Assembly: GCA_031363055.1 (NCBI GenBank)
Contig: JANLTP010000070.1
Coordinates: 8,468 to 72,467, forward strand
Length of the DNA stretch: 64,000 nucleotides
Source of the DNA: JANLTP01 sp031363055
Lineage (GTDB): Bacteria > Pseudomonadota > Gammaproteobacteria > Burkholderiales > Burkholderiaceae_E
Reading direction: 5' to 3'
Each line of letters starts with the position of its first letter. Positions within the stretch are counted from its first letter, which is position 1. Positions 34,975-42,985 of the stretch are shown here, piece after piece. Below the pieces are notes generated by a model. It ran no database searches. It had not been told where the DNA came from and saw only the letters and a list, made by a program, of their open reading frames with translations. Both the position numbers and the translations under genes were made by a program.

Positions 34975-35026
34975 GGCCAGCTCTCTGGCCAGCTCTCTGG
35001 CCAACTCTCTGGCCAACTCTCTGGCC
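34975..35026 (+). repeat. Tandem repeat, 12-bp unit x4.3
   Basis: The unit GGCCAGCTCTCT appears twice, then as GGCCAACTCTCT twice, ending with GGCC. It lies between tonB and the next gene. It is a simple tandem array without spacers, so not a CRISPR. Just downstream, 35055-35120 has CCCGATCA-type repeats that run into the next coding region. Confidence 0.9.
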
Positions 35027-35047
35027 GTGCAATGGTAAGCTGCCAGC

Positions 35048-35530
35048 ATGCCACCCGTTCCCCTGTCACTCGATCCCTTGTCACCCGATCAGCCGTCGCC
35101 CGATCACCCATCCCTCGATCAGATGTTCGTCACACCGGTTCGCGGGCCGGCGTATCGACCGTTTTTCAGATATTTCACGTTTTGCGTACTGCTGCAACTG
35201 TTTGCTTACGGCTTGTATGCGCTCAATAAAGCCGGCGAAGTGGCCACGCCCATCCTCGGGTTGCTGGCTATGGCGGCGCTGGTCGTGATGGTCAGCGGCT
35301 GGTATATCCTGACCGGCAAAACAACCATCGATCAGCAAGGCATTCGACAGGACTGGTTTTCGCCGAAAGTTTATCGCTGGCCTGAGATAATCCGGGCTCG
35401 AGTCGTCAAATTGCCTGGCTCGGTTCGGCTGGTTTTGCACACCGGCAACGGCCCCTTCAAGGCAATCCACAGCGGCAATGCCGAGCTTGATCAAGCCTTC
35501 AGGCGCATCGCCGATTATTACCGCCAATGA
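35048..35530 (+). CDS. Membrane protein with PH-like C-terminal domain, unknown function
   Basis: A 160-residue protein. A short Pro/Asp/Ser repeat opens it (LSLDPLSPDQPSPDHPSLDQ, coded by CCCGATCA-type DNA repeats). Two membrane helices follow (YFTFCVLLQLFAYGLYAL and ILGLLAMAALVVMVSGWYIL). After them comes a stretch typical of small bacterial PH-like membrane proteins: TTIDQQGIRQDWFSPKVYRWPEI. I cannot assign a function. It faces the divergent tonB and precedes the MBL-fold gene by 72 bases. Confidence 0.65.
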   Translation: MPPVPLSLDPLSPDQPSPDHPSLDQMFVTPVRGPAYRPFFRYFTFCVLLQLFAYGLYALNKAGEVATPILGLLAMAALVVMVSGWYILTGKTTIDQQGIRQDWFSPKVYRWPEIIRARVVKLPGSVRLVLHTGNGPFKAIHSGNAELDQAFRRIADYYRQ

Positions 35531-35602
35531 GCCTCGCAGATCATCGCAACCCTACATAACCACCGCAGCCTCGAAGAATTATGGCCAACCGGTGCACGCC
35601 AA

Positions 35603-36529
35603 GTGCCTACCGCTGCAAACCCATGGCCGCCCGGGGTGCACTTTATCGAACGCGATTGGTTATCCTCGAACCTGGTGCTGATGTTCGACGCCGACGGCGC
35701 TAGCCTGATCGACTCGGGTTACGGCAAACATGCCAGCCTGACCGAGGCATTGATCCAGAATCAACTGCAGGCAAACCACAGCAGTGGTCTGCTGCGGGTC
35801 ATCAACACGCACCTGCATTCCGATCATTGCGGCGGCAACGCACCATTGCGACGCACATTTGGCTGCCGAATTCGCATTCCACTGACCGACGCCCTGACAG
35901 TAGCAAACTGGGATGACGCACAGATGGAGCACACGCGCCTCGGTCAACGTATTGAACGATTTACGGCCGATGAGTTTGCCGAGCCCGGCGAGCAATGGTC
36001 GCTGGGCGGCGTGAGCTGGCAGGTGCTCGCCGCGCCGGGTCACGACCCACATTCGTTGATGTTGTATTGCGCTTCGCATGGCATTCTGATCTCGGCCGAT
36101 GCGTTTTGGGAGAATGGTTTCGGGATCAATTTTCCGGCCCTGTCCGGCGATCTCAACGGCTTCAATGAACAGCGCGCCGTGCTCGATCTGATCGCGCAAT
36201 TGCCCATCAAGTTCATAATTCCCGGGCATGGCCGAATGTTCTGCGAGCTCAAGGCGGCGTTGCAGCGTGCCTATGATCGTCTTGCGGCCTTTGAGGCCGA
36301 TCCGGTACGCCACGCCCGCTATGCCCTGAAGGCGCTGATCAAGTTTCAAATGCTCGAGTGCGAGCGCATCGATGAGCAGGAACTGCTGGCACGATTGGAG
36401 GCGACCGAAATGATGCAGCGCTGCGCCGCCCTGACGCATCGAGCCACGCGTCTGGCCTGCGTCGAATCGATCGACGAGCTGGTTGCACGATCGACGCTCA
36501 AGCGCCACGAAGGGCAGGTGTTGAATTGA
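35603..36529 (+). CDS. Metallo-beta-lactamase-fold hydrolase
   Basis: A 308-residue enzyme of the MBL superfamily. The dizinc motif HLHSDHCGG lies near residue 72 and further metal-ligand histidines lie in APGHDPHSLM and IPGHGRMF, with an Asp in ISADAFWENG. Family members include glyoxalase II-like, lactonase, RNA-processing and phosphodiesterase enzymes; this one is closest by pattern to generic MBL-fold hydrolases with a C-terminal helical region. Start at GTG 35603. Its last codon overlaps the next gene start (TGATG at 36527-36531). Confidence 0.85.
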   Translation: MPTAANPWPPGVHFIERDWLSSNLVLMFDADGASLIDSGYGKHASLTEALIQNQLQANHSSGLLRVINTHLHSDHCGGNAPLRRTFGCRIRIPLTDALTVANWDDAQMEHTRLGQRIERFTADEFAEPGEQWSLGGVSWQVLAAPGHDPHSLMLYCASHGILISADAFWENGFGINFPALSGDLNGFNEQRAVLDLIAQLPIKFIIPGHGRMFCELKAALQRAYDRLAAFEADPVRHARYALKALIKFQMLECERIDEQELLARLEATEMMQRCAALTHRATRLACVESIDELVARSTLKRHEGQVLN

Positions 36530-36987
36530 TGATCGCCGGGTTTTCGCGTTCACTGGCGTCGGCGCCCCCTTTAGCGTTAGGGCTGGGCCTGGGCGGACTG
36601 ATCCCGTTCATCGGGCTGACGGCGCTGACGGTCTTCTGGCCACAAACCTGGTACGCCTACTGGCTGACCACCGAGCTCCAATACGGCGCGGTCATCCTGT
36701 CCTTCGTCGGTGCCCTGCACTGGGGCATCGCTGTTGAACTCGGGCGGCAAGCACAGCCGGTTGTGGCTCGATATATCTGGAGCGTACTGCCCGCGCTGAT
36801 CGCCTGGGTCTCCTTGCAATTTCCACTCTGGAGCGCATTACAGTTACAAGCGGCAGCACTGATTCTGTGCTATATCGTTGATCGAAGAATGCTGGCAGAG
36901 CCGCAGGTGCCTTCATGGCTGTTGTCGTTGCGGCTGCTGCTTACCGTCGTAGCCGCAGCCTGCTTGTTGATCTCCAGCCTGGTCTAA
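36529..36987 (+). CDS. DUF3429 family membrane protein
   Basis: A 152-residue membrane protein with about five hydrophobic helices. YGAVILSFVGALHWGIAVE is the characteristic stretch of DUF3429, a family common in proteobacteria and without known role. Start at ATG 36529, overlapping the MBL gene stop, so the two are probably translated together. After its stop a short repeat of ACTTGCCTGGTCTA spans 36987-37017. Confidence 0.85.
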   Translation: MIAGFSRSLASAPPLALGLGLGGLIPFIGLTALTVFWPQTWYAYWLTTELQYGAVILSFVGALHWGIAVELGRQAQPVVARYIWSVLPALIAWVSLQFPLWSALQLQAAALILCYIVDRRMLAEPQVPSWLLSLRLLLTVVAAACLLISSLV

Positions 36988-37064
36988 CTTGCCTGGTCTA
37001 ACTTGCCTGGTCTGACTCATTCACGAGTGCCGATGAATATTCGCCAACCAAACTGCAAAATCGC

Positions 37065-37643
37065 ATGAGACCGCTTGAGGAAATGGTTCGACGTCGGCGC
37101 CGAGCATCTCTTGGCATTATCGTTTCGAGCGTGAGCTTCCTTGCCTTGTCCACGGTTGCGTCCGGCGCGGCGGCCTGGCCCTGGGACCCGCAGAACTGGA
37201 TCGAGGCGAAAGAATTGGTTCATAGGAAATTCCCCAAGGCACCTGGCATCACGGTCCCTGAACTCAAGGCCTGGCTTGATGATTCGTCGCGTGCGAAGCC
37301 CTTGTTGATCGATGCACGCAGCCGCCGCGAATATGACGACAGCCAATTGCTGGGCGCTCAGCATGCCGAAACTTTGGGTGCAGCGTTGACGCTGCTCGAG
37401 AGCCGTCGCAAGGACACACCGCTGGTCGTCTATTGCTCGGTCGGCTATCGATCCGGCGCCATCGTCGAAGGATTGATCAAGAACGGCTACAGCCAAGTGA
37501 AGAATCTCGAGGGTTCGTTATTCGAATGGGCCAACTCCGGCCTGCCGGTGTATCAGGCAGGCCGAATTGTCACCAAAGTTCATCCTTACAGCTCGAGCTG
37601 GGGTCGGTTGCTGAATCGGGAACTCTGGTCGGTTGAACCTTGA
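37065..37643 (+). CDS. Exported rhodanese-like sulfurtransferase
   Basis: A 192-residue protein with a basic start (RRRRRASLG), a hydrophobic signal sequence ending near ASGAAA and one rhodanese domain. The active-site loop is YCSVGYRSGA, with catalytic Cys near residue 123, and LLIDARSRREYDDSQLLGA is the N-terminal rhodanese signature. Rhodaneses transfer sulfur from thiosulfate or persulfides; export suggests periplasmic action. The substrate is unknown. Confidence 0.85.
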   Translation: MRPLEEMVRRRRRASLGIIVSSVSFLALSTVASGAAAWPWDPQNWIEAKELVHRKFPKAPGITVPELKAWLDDSSRAKPLLIDARSRREYDDSQLLGAQHAETLGAALTLLESRRKDTPLVVYCSVGYRSGAIVEGLIKNGYSQVKNLEGSLFEWANSGLPVYQAGRIVTKVHPYSSSWGRLLNRELWSVEP

Positions 37644-37655
37644 GAATGTGGACCG

Positions 37656-38444
37656 TCAAACCACCATCGGCACACCTACCCCATCCATGCCGATGATCAC
37701 CCCACTCACATAACTCGCCTGATTCGAGGCGAGAAACAACACCACGTTGGCAATTTCCTCGGGCTCAGCCAATCGACCCAACGCCGTGCGGCCGGTGGCG
37801 CGCTTCAGTGCCTCTTCGGCGCTGATGCCGGATAACCGTTGCTCGGCCGCAAAGCCCTCCTTGAGCCGATCGGTCAAGGTCGCGCCCGGGTTGATCGCAT
37901 TGACCCGTACACCCATCGCGCCATAAGCGTTGGCCAGGCCGGCGGTCGCCAGCATCAACGCTGCATTGGCCGCGCCGCCGGGCAAATGAATGGCGCTGGC
38001 GACTTTGCCGCCGGCACCAATAATGTTGACGATGGCGCCCTGTTTGCGCGCGCCCATGCGCTTGATGACCGGGTCAATGATGTTGATGTAGGAAAAGTAC
38101 TTGGCATTCATCGCGGCCGCCCAGATCTCGGGTGTCAGCTCGGCGGCCGGGGTGCGCTTGGCGGCACCGGCCGAGGTCACCAGCACATCAACCGGACCGA
38201 ATGATTTTTCAGCCGCTTCCAGGACGGCTAGAGCGACTGGCGCCTGGCTCAGATCGCCTGAGTGAGTTGCCAGCCGATCGGTACCGACGTTGAGCTTGCG
38301 TACCGCGGCTTCGAGGTTGGCGCGATCACGCGAGTTGATTGAAACGCGCGCGCCTTCGGCCAGAAACGCCTGCGCGCAAGCCAGGCCAATGCCCTTGCTG
38401 CCACCGGTGATCAACACATGTTTATCAGTCAGATTCAGATTCAT
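37656..38444 (-). CDS. SDR family protein lacking the YxxxK catalytic pair
   Basis: A 262-residue Rossmann-fold protein with a normal cofactor motif VLITGGSKGIG and the central TSAGAAKRT (variant of NNAG). At the place of YxxxK it reads LPGGAANAALMLA, so both Tyr and Lys are replaced (Gly and Asn). The rest (GVRVNAINPG) is normal. The enzyme may bind nucleotide without classical SDR catalysis, or use another residue. It stands between the rhodanese and the GNAT gene, divergent from the latter. Confidence 0.8.
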   Translation of the reverse strand: MNLNLTDKHVLITGGSKGIGLACAQAFLAEGARVSINSRDRANLEAAVRKLNVGTDRLATHSGDLSQAPVALAVLEAAEKSFGPVDVLVTSAGAAKRTPAAELTPEIWAAAMNAKYFSYINIIDPVIKRMGARKQGAIVNIIGAGGKVASAIHLPGGAANAALMLATAGLANAYGAMGVRVNAINPGATLTDRLKEGFAAEQRLSGISAEEALKRATGRTALGRLAEPEEIANVVLFLASNQASYVSGVIIGMDGVGVPMVV

Positions 38445-38501
38445 AAAGCCTCTCCTGTTGTTAAAATCGGTGCGTTTACGGGCAAGGTTACACTAGCCAA
38501 T

Positions 38502-39032
38502 ATGAGCACTGCCATTTTGATTCGCGATTCAGCGCCCGCCGATCTGGCCGAGATTCAAGCCATCTACGCCCATCATGTGCTGACCGGTACCGCCTCGTTC
38601 GAACTCGATCCGCCGAGCCTGCAAGAGATGCGCGATCGACGCGACAACGTTCTGCAAAATGGTTTTCCTTACCTGACGGCAACCCGCGACGACCGCGTCG
38701 TAGGTTATGCCTATGCCAACTTTTTCCGGACACGGCCAGCCTATCGATTCACGGTCGAGAACTCGATCTACCTGGCACCCGATCATATCGGCCAGGGGAT
38801 CGGCAAGATGTTGCTGAGCGAGTTGCTGGTGCGCTGCGAAGCCGTTGGCTGCCGGCAAATGGTCGCTGTGATCGGTGACTCTGCCAACACCGGTTCAATT
38901 GGTCTGCATGCCGCGATGGGGTTCCGCTTTGCCGGCGTTTTACGAGCGTCGGGCTGGAAATTCAATCGATGGCTCGATACCGTCAGCATGCAGCGCGATC
39001 TGGGCAAGGGCGACTCGAGCGCAGCCTCCTAG
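38502..39032 (+). CDS. GNAT N-acetyltransferase (phosphinothricin/methionine-sulfone type)
   Basis: A 176-residue acetyltransferase. It has the acetyl-CoA site HIGQGIGKMLLSELL and the family text YAHHVLTGTASFELDPPSLQEM, YLTATRDDRVVGYAYA and GFRFAGVLRASGWKFNRWLDT of the Pat/MnaT/Bar group, which acetylates phosphinothricin or methionine sulfoximine/sulfone. Start at ATG 38502; longer frames upstream overlap the divergent SDR. Its natural role in detoxification is inferred from the family. Confidence 0.88.
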   Translation: MSTAILIRDSAPADLAEIQAIYAHHVLTGTASFELDPPSLQEMRDRRDNVLQNGFPYLTATRDDRVVGYAYANFFRTRPAYRFTVENSIYLAPDHIGQGIGKMLLSELLVRCEAVGCRQMVAVIGDSANTGSIGLHAAMGFRFAGVLRASGWKFNRWLDTVSMQRDLGKGDSSAAS

Positions 39033-39044
39033 ATTCAAGGCGCA

Positions 39045-40340
39045 CTATTTCGCGCCGATCGCCTCCAGCTTCGCGAGCGGCAGACTCTCGGCAATCTTGC
39101 GTGCCGCCGCCAGGTTCATGCCGGCGCCTTCAACCTCAACCATGACACCGTTGGCGAGCACCAGCGAATATTCAACATCGTTGCTGCCCTTGTTGACCTG
39201 TTCGCGGACGGTTCGATTGCCCTGCTTGTAGACTTTTTCGGTCATGCTGCTGTTGTCTTTTTCGCCGGTGACATTGACCCAGCCGGCCAGCGACATCAAG
39301 CCGGCCAGACCACCGGTATCGGCGATCTTGATTTCAACGCGCCGCTCGCCGGCCTTGTAGACCGCCTCGGCCATCGAGCCCTTGATACCCATGGCGCTGC
39401 CGTCCTTGGTTTCGAAACTCTCGCGCTTCAGATCGCCAAGCGTCTCGGGCAGCATCTCCTTGAGCATCGCTGCGGACACCGGTTCGCGGCCGCCGGCCAG
39501 ACCGGCCAAGGCGCCCAGCGCTTCGGCGACGGCTTTACCCGCCTCGGCCGGATTGGCGGGCTTGGCGGCTTTAGATCCGTCGGCCATTTTCGACGCATCG
39601 CCCGACTTGGCGTCATCAGTCGATCGGGTCGCCGCTTCCATCTTCTTGCCGGCCGCTTCCAACTTTTTGGTCGCTTCCTGGATTTTCTTGCTGTCGATGG
39701 TGATTTCGCCGCCTGGCGTCTTGATCGAGATCGTGCCACCGCCGGCATCACCCGATTTGTCCATCCGTCCCGACGGTCCGCCAAAACAGGACGACAGCAT
39801 CGCCATCAAAAGACCGGCGACAAATCCACAGACCACCAACACCGCCATGTACGGCAGGGTCTTTTCAGGCGGGTTCTTCATCATCACTGGCAGACCGACA
39901 TAAATCGTGTACAGCGCGTAAAAACTGGCCAGCAATACGAGGATCGACAACATCGGAAACAGATACAGCACGGCCGCCACCAAACTGGCCGTACTGCCAT
40001 AGGCGACCAGCTTGAACGCATTGTTCATATTCTTCTGGCCGCCAAACTTCGGCGCCAAGGCGTCGACGATCAGCGCAATGACATAGAACATGGCCAAGGT
40101 CAGCGCAAAGGTGACCACGGCTTGCATGAGGCCGCTGAAAAAGCCGGTTCGCACGGTGATGCCGCCGAAACTCATGCCGAAAACCGACATGCTGACGAAC
40201 AGTGCCACCGGTCCAATGGCGGCCAGATAAATCAGGTAGTTCTTGTAGATCGAAGCGACGTCCTGAGATTCGGCTTCAATGACCGGCCACTCGGTTTTGG
40301 GTGATAAAATTATGGCTTTGACGCGATCAACTATTCCCAT
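39045..40340 (-). CDS. Yip1-domain membrane protein with C-terminal domain
   Basis: A 431-residue protein. The N-terminal ~190 residues form a Yip1-like membrane domain (MGIVDRVKAIILSPKTEWPVIEAE, then several hydrophobic segments). A linker rich in Ala, Lys and Thr (about residues 215-290) follows. The last ~140 residues form a separate domain (LPETLGDLKRESFETKDGS, VNVTGEKDNSSMTEKVYKQ) with repeated beta-type patterns that I do not recognise. The fusion suggests a membrane anchor carrying a sensory or structural domain. Function unknown. Confidence 0.75.
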   Translation of the reverse strand: MGIVDRVKAIILSPKTEWPVIEAESQDVASIYKNYLIYLAAIGPVALFVSMSVFGMSFGGITVRTGFFSGLMQAVVTFALTLAMFYVIALIVDALAPKFGGQKNMNNAFKLVAYGSTASLVAAVLYLFPMLSILVLLASFYALYTIYVGLPVMMKNPPEKTLPYMAVLVVCGFVAGLLMAMLSSCFGGPSGRMDKSGDAGGGTISIKTPGGEITIDSKKIQEATKKLEAAGKKMEAATRSTDDAKSGDASKMADGSKAAKPANPAEAGKAVAEALGALAGLAGGREPVSAAMLKEMLPETLGDLKRESFETKDGSAMGIKGSMAEAVYKAGERRVEIKIADTGGLAGLMSLAGWVNVTGEKDNSSMTEKVYKQGNRTVREQVNKGSNDVEYSLVLANGVMVEVEGAGMNLAAARKIAESLPLAKLEAIGAK

Positions 40341-40437
40341 CTCATTTCCCTCACTTCAGTCAAGAATAGCTCAGCGCCGCGTCAAATGAAACCTTTTTTA
40401 ACCGAAGGTCGCGCGGGTATGGCGGCGGGGCAGGGCA

Positions 40438-41013
40438 CTAGTTCCAACGCGCTCTGGGCCGAGCCGCTTGTACCTCGGTCAAGGCCGAGACCTCGTGAAC
40501 ACCGGCTCGGCTACGAATCGCCAACTCGACGTATTGGTCGGTGCCGCGACTTTTACCCCTGAGGTCTTCATCACTAAGTTCGCGGACCACCCGCCCCGGT
40601 ATACCGGTCACCAGTACCCGTGGCGGTATCCGGGCGTTCATTTTGATGAGCGCCATCGCCGCGATGATGGTCTGGTCGCCAATCACGGCGCGATCCAGCA
40701 CCACCGCATTCATGCCGACCAGCACCTCACGACCGACGTGACAGCCGTGGATGATGGCGCCATGGCCGATGTGGCTGCGCTCATCCATGATGCAATCGAA
40801 GTCCGGCAAGGAATGGACCACACAGTTATCTTGCAGATTGGACTCACGGCGCAGTTCGATCCGGCCAAAGTCACCGCGCATGACCGCACCGGCGCCGATA
40901 TAACAGCCTTCGGAAACGATGACGTCGCCAATCAGTACTGCACTCGGATGCACATAAGCGCTGGCATGCACGACCGGCACAATGCCTTCGAAACTATAGA
41001 CCCGAACCGTCAC
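40438..41013 (-). CDS. paaY: Gamma carbonic anhydrase-type hexapeptide-repeat protein (PaaY/CaiE-like)
   Basis: A 191-residue left-handed beta-helix protein. Text such as YVHPSAVLIGDVIVSEG, MRGDFGRIELRRESNLQDNC, DERSHIGHGAIIHGCHVG and VGMNAVVLDRAVIGDQT gives repeated I-G-x-x-A units, and the metal His are in the VVHSLPDF and IGHGAIIHG stretches. The text resembles PaaY of phenylacetate catabolism, a thioesterase-like member of the family; general gamma carbonic anhydrase is the alternative. GTG 41013 gives VTVRVYSFEGIVPVV; a longer frame overlaps the SDR. It follows the SDR by seven bases. Confidence 0.8.
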   Translation of the reverse strand: MTVRVYSFEGIVPVVHASAYVHPSAVLIGDVIVSEGCYIGAGAVMRGDFGRIELRRESNLQDNCVVHSLPDFDCIMDERSHIGHGAIIHGCHVGREVLVGMNAVVLDRAVIGDQTIIAAMALIKMNARIPPRVLVTGIPGRVVRELSDEDLRGKSRGTDQYVELAIRSRAGVHEVSALTEVQAARPRARWN

Positions 41014-41020
41014 ATTCGAG

Positions 41021-41923
41021 TTAGCCACGTTGCGCCCGATCCTTGGCATTCTGCGATTCGATCCGGGCGCGCGCCTCGCCCCATTGTTCGTCGCTCCAAC
41101 TGCGCAACTGATAAAAATTGCCACCGGTGGCGAGGAAGCTGCCGCCATCCATGTGAATGAGCTCGCCAGTCAACCAATCGCAGCCACCTGCCATGAGAAA
41201 AGTTGCAAGGTTTTGCAGCTCGCTCATCTCGCCCGGGCGGCCCTGCGGGTTGTTCAGCCGCGAGCGCGTACCCGGATCTTCGCCAGGGTTCAGCCGCTTG
41301 CTCATGCCCTCGGTGGGAATCTCGCCCGGCCCGATGGCGTTCAGACGAATGCCGTATTTCGCCCACTCTACCGCCAGCGATTTGGTCATGACCGCAATAC
41401 CGGCCTTGCTCATGGCCGAAGGCACCACGTACGGCCCGCCGTTCTCGACCCAGGTGGTGATGATTGAAATGACCGACTTCATCGGTGCGCCCGGCTGGTA
41501 GCCACCGGCTGCCTTGCAAGCTGCAATCCAGCGTTTTCCAACCGCGTTGGTGACGTAGAAGCTGCCATGAAAAACAATATTGGCAATCGCATCAAAGGCA
41601 CGCGACGACAGGGCATCGGTGGGGCTGATGAAGTTGCCGGCGGCATTGTTGACCAGGCCATCGAGGCCGCCGGTGGCAAATATTTCATCGACCATGGACT
41701 CGACGCCGGCCGCATCTCGAATATCGAGCCCGAAGGTGATGACCTTGCCGCCGCAGTCTTTCATCATCTGGGCGGCCGCATCGTCGAGGATTTGTTTGCG
41801 CCGACCGCAAATGACGAGATCGGCACCGAGCCGCAGATATTGCTCACCCATGGCGCGACCCAAGCCGGTGCCACCGCCGGTAATCAGAATGCGCTTGCCT
41901 TTGAGCAGATCACTTTTAAACAT
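41021..41923 (-). CDS. SDR family, 2,4-dienoyl-CoA reductase-like
   Basis: A 300-residue SDR of the peroxisomal/mitochondrial dienoyl-CoA reductase type. It has ILITGGGTGLGRAMG, FGLDIRD, LVNNAAGNFISPTDALS and a C-terminal GSFLATGGNFYQL extension. The active-site Tyr of YxxxK is replaced by Ser (SAMSK), while a Tyr lies four residues further on the N-terminal side (YVVPSAMSK). A displaced Tyr is typical of dienoyl-CoA reductases, which lack the classical motif. It would help degrade unsaturated acyl-CoA and fits the other acyl-CoA genes. Start at ATG 41923. Confidence 0.8.
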   Translation of the reverse strand: MFKSDLLKGKRILITGGGTGLGRAMGEQYLRLGADLVICGRRKQILDDAAAQMMKDCGGKVITFGLDIRDAAGVESMVDEIFATGGLDGLVNNAAGNFISPTDALSSRAFDAIANIVFHGSFYVTNAVGKRWIAACKAAGGYQPGAPMKSVISIITTWVENGGPYVVPSAMSKAGIAVMTKSLAVEWAKYGIRLNAIGPGEIPTEGMSKRLNPGEDPGTRSRLNNPQGRPGEMSELQNLATFLMAGGCDWLTGELIHMDGGSFLATGGNFYQLRSWSDEQWGEARARIESQNAKDRAQRG

Positions 41924-41966
41924 GTTCAGTCCTCCAGGGGAAAACAGTAATCGATGGATCAGAAAG

Positions 41967-42941
41967 TCAGATCAAATATTCAGCAGCATTGTCGTGGCCG
42001 AGAATCACATAGTTGACGCGCTTCATATCGGCCAGCGTCTTGCCACCGGCGTAGGAAATCGAGCTTTGCAGATCTTCTTCCATTTCGCGCAAGGTGTCGG
42101 CCAGCGCACCCTTGATCGGTTCAAGAATTCGTTTGCCTTCGACAAAACTCTTGAAGCCCTTGTTGTGTTCGGACGCTGAGCCGAAGTACTCCTTGAACAA
42201 TTTGCCATCGACTTCGACGGTCTTGCCCGGCGACTCATCATGGCCGGCAAACAGCGAACCGACCATGACTAGGCTGGCACCAAAACGCATCGATTTGGCG
42301 ATGTCGCCATGCTCGCGAATGCCACCGTCGGCAATGATCGGTTTGGTGGCGACCCGGGCGCACCACTTGAGCGCCGATAGTTGCCAGCCGCCGGTTCCAA
42401 AACCGGTCTTCATGCGGGTGATGCAAACCTTGCCCGGCCCGACGCCGACCTTGGTCGCATCGGCGCCCCAACGCTCGAGATCGATGACCCCTTCGGGGGT
42501 GCCGACATTGCCGGCGATCACAAAACTGGCCGGCAGCTTTTCCTTGATATAGCGCAGCACGTTGCGCACCGAATCGGAGTGACCATGCGCAATGTCGATG
42601 GTGATGTAATCGGCGCCAACACCGGCTTGCGCCAGCCGATCAACACAACGATAGTCTTCGTCCTTGACGCCCAGCGATATCGAGACGAAGTGTCCTCGTT
42701 CACGCATGGTCTTCGCAAAAGCGACGTTATCGACGTCAAAACGATGGTGGATGTAAAAATAACCGTTAGCGGCCAGGTACTCGCAAATCGCCGGATCGAC
42801 CACGGTCTTCATGTTGGCCGGCACCACCGGAATCCGGAATCGCCGGCCGCCGAATTCGATCGAAGGATCGCATTCGCGCCGACTCGCGACTACGCAGCGG
42901 CGCGGCAGCAACAGGACATTTTCATAGTCAAAGATTTCCAC
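41967..42941 (-). CDS. guaC: GMP reductase (type 2, GuaC)
   Basis: A 324-residue TIM-barrel enzyme that reduces GMP to IMP with NADPH, in purine salvage. The catalytic Cys is in VGVGPGKVCITRMKTGFGTG, and IIADGGIREHGDIAKS and GSASEHNKGFKS flank the nucleotide site. The pattern matches the Firmicutes-type GuaC rather than E. coli GuaC. GTG 42941 gives VEIFDYENVLLLPRR, and CGGAGA lies upstream. The open frame extends to 43181 but the extra text is unlike the family. Confidence 0.9.
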   Translation of the reverse strand: MEIFDYENVLLLPRRCVVASRRECDPSIEFGGRRFRIPVVPANMKTVVDPAICEYLAANGYFYIHHRFDVDNVAFAKTMRERGHFVSISLGVKDEDYRCVDRLAQAGVGADYITIDIAHGHSDSVRNVLRYIKEKLPASFVIAGNVGTPEGVIDLERWGADATKVGVGPGKVCITRMKTGFGTGGWQLSALKWCARVATKPIIADGGIREHGDIAKSMRFGASLVMVGSLFAGHDESPGKTVEVDGKLFKEYFGSASEHNKGFKSFVEGKRILEPIKGALADTLREMEEDLQSSISYAGGKTLADMKRVNYVILGHDNAAEYLI

Positions 42942-42985
42942 GCAGTGTCTCCGGGGCGCAAACCGAGGTTGCAAACACCGTAAGA

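Noticed and set aside
34975..35026. Possible CRISPR array
   Set aside because: Units of 12 bases are contiguous, without spacers; it is a simple tandem repeat.
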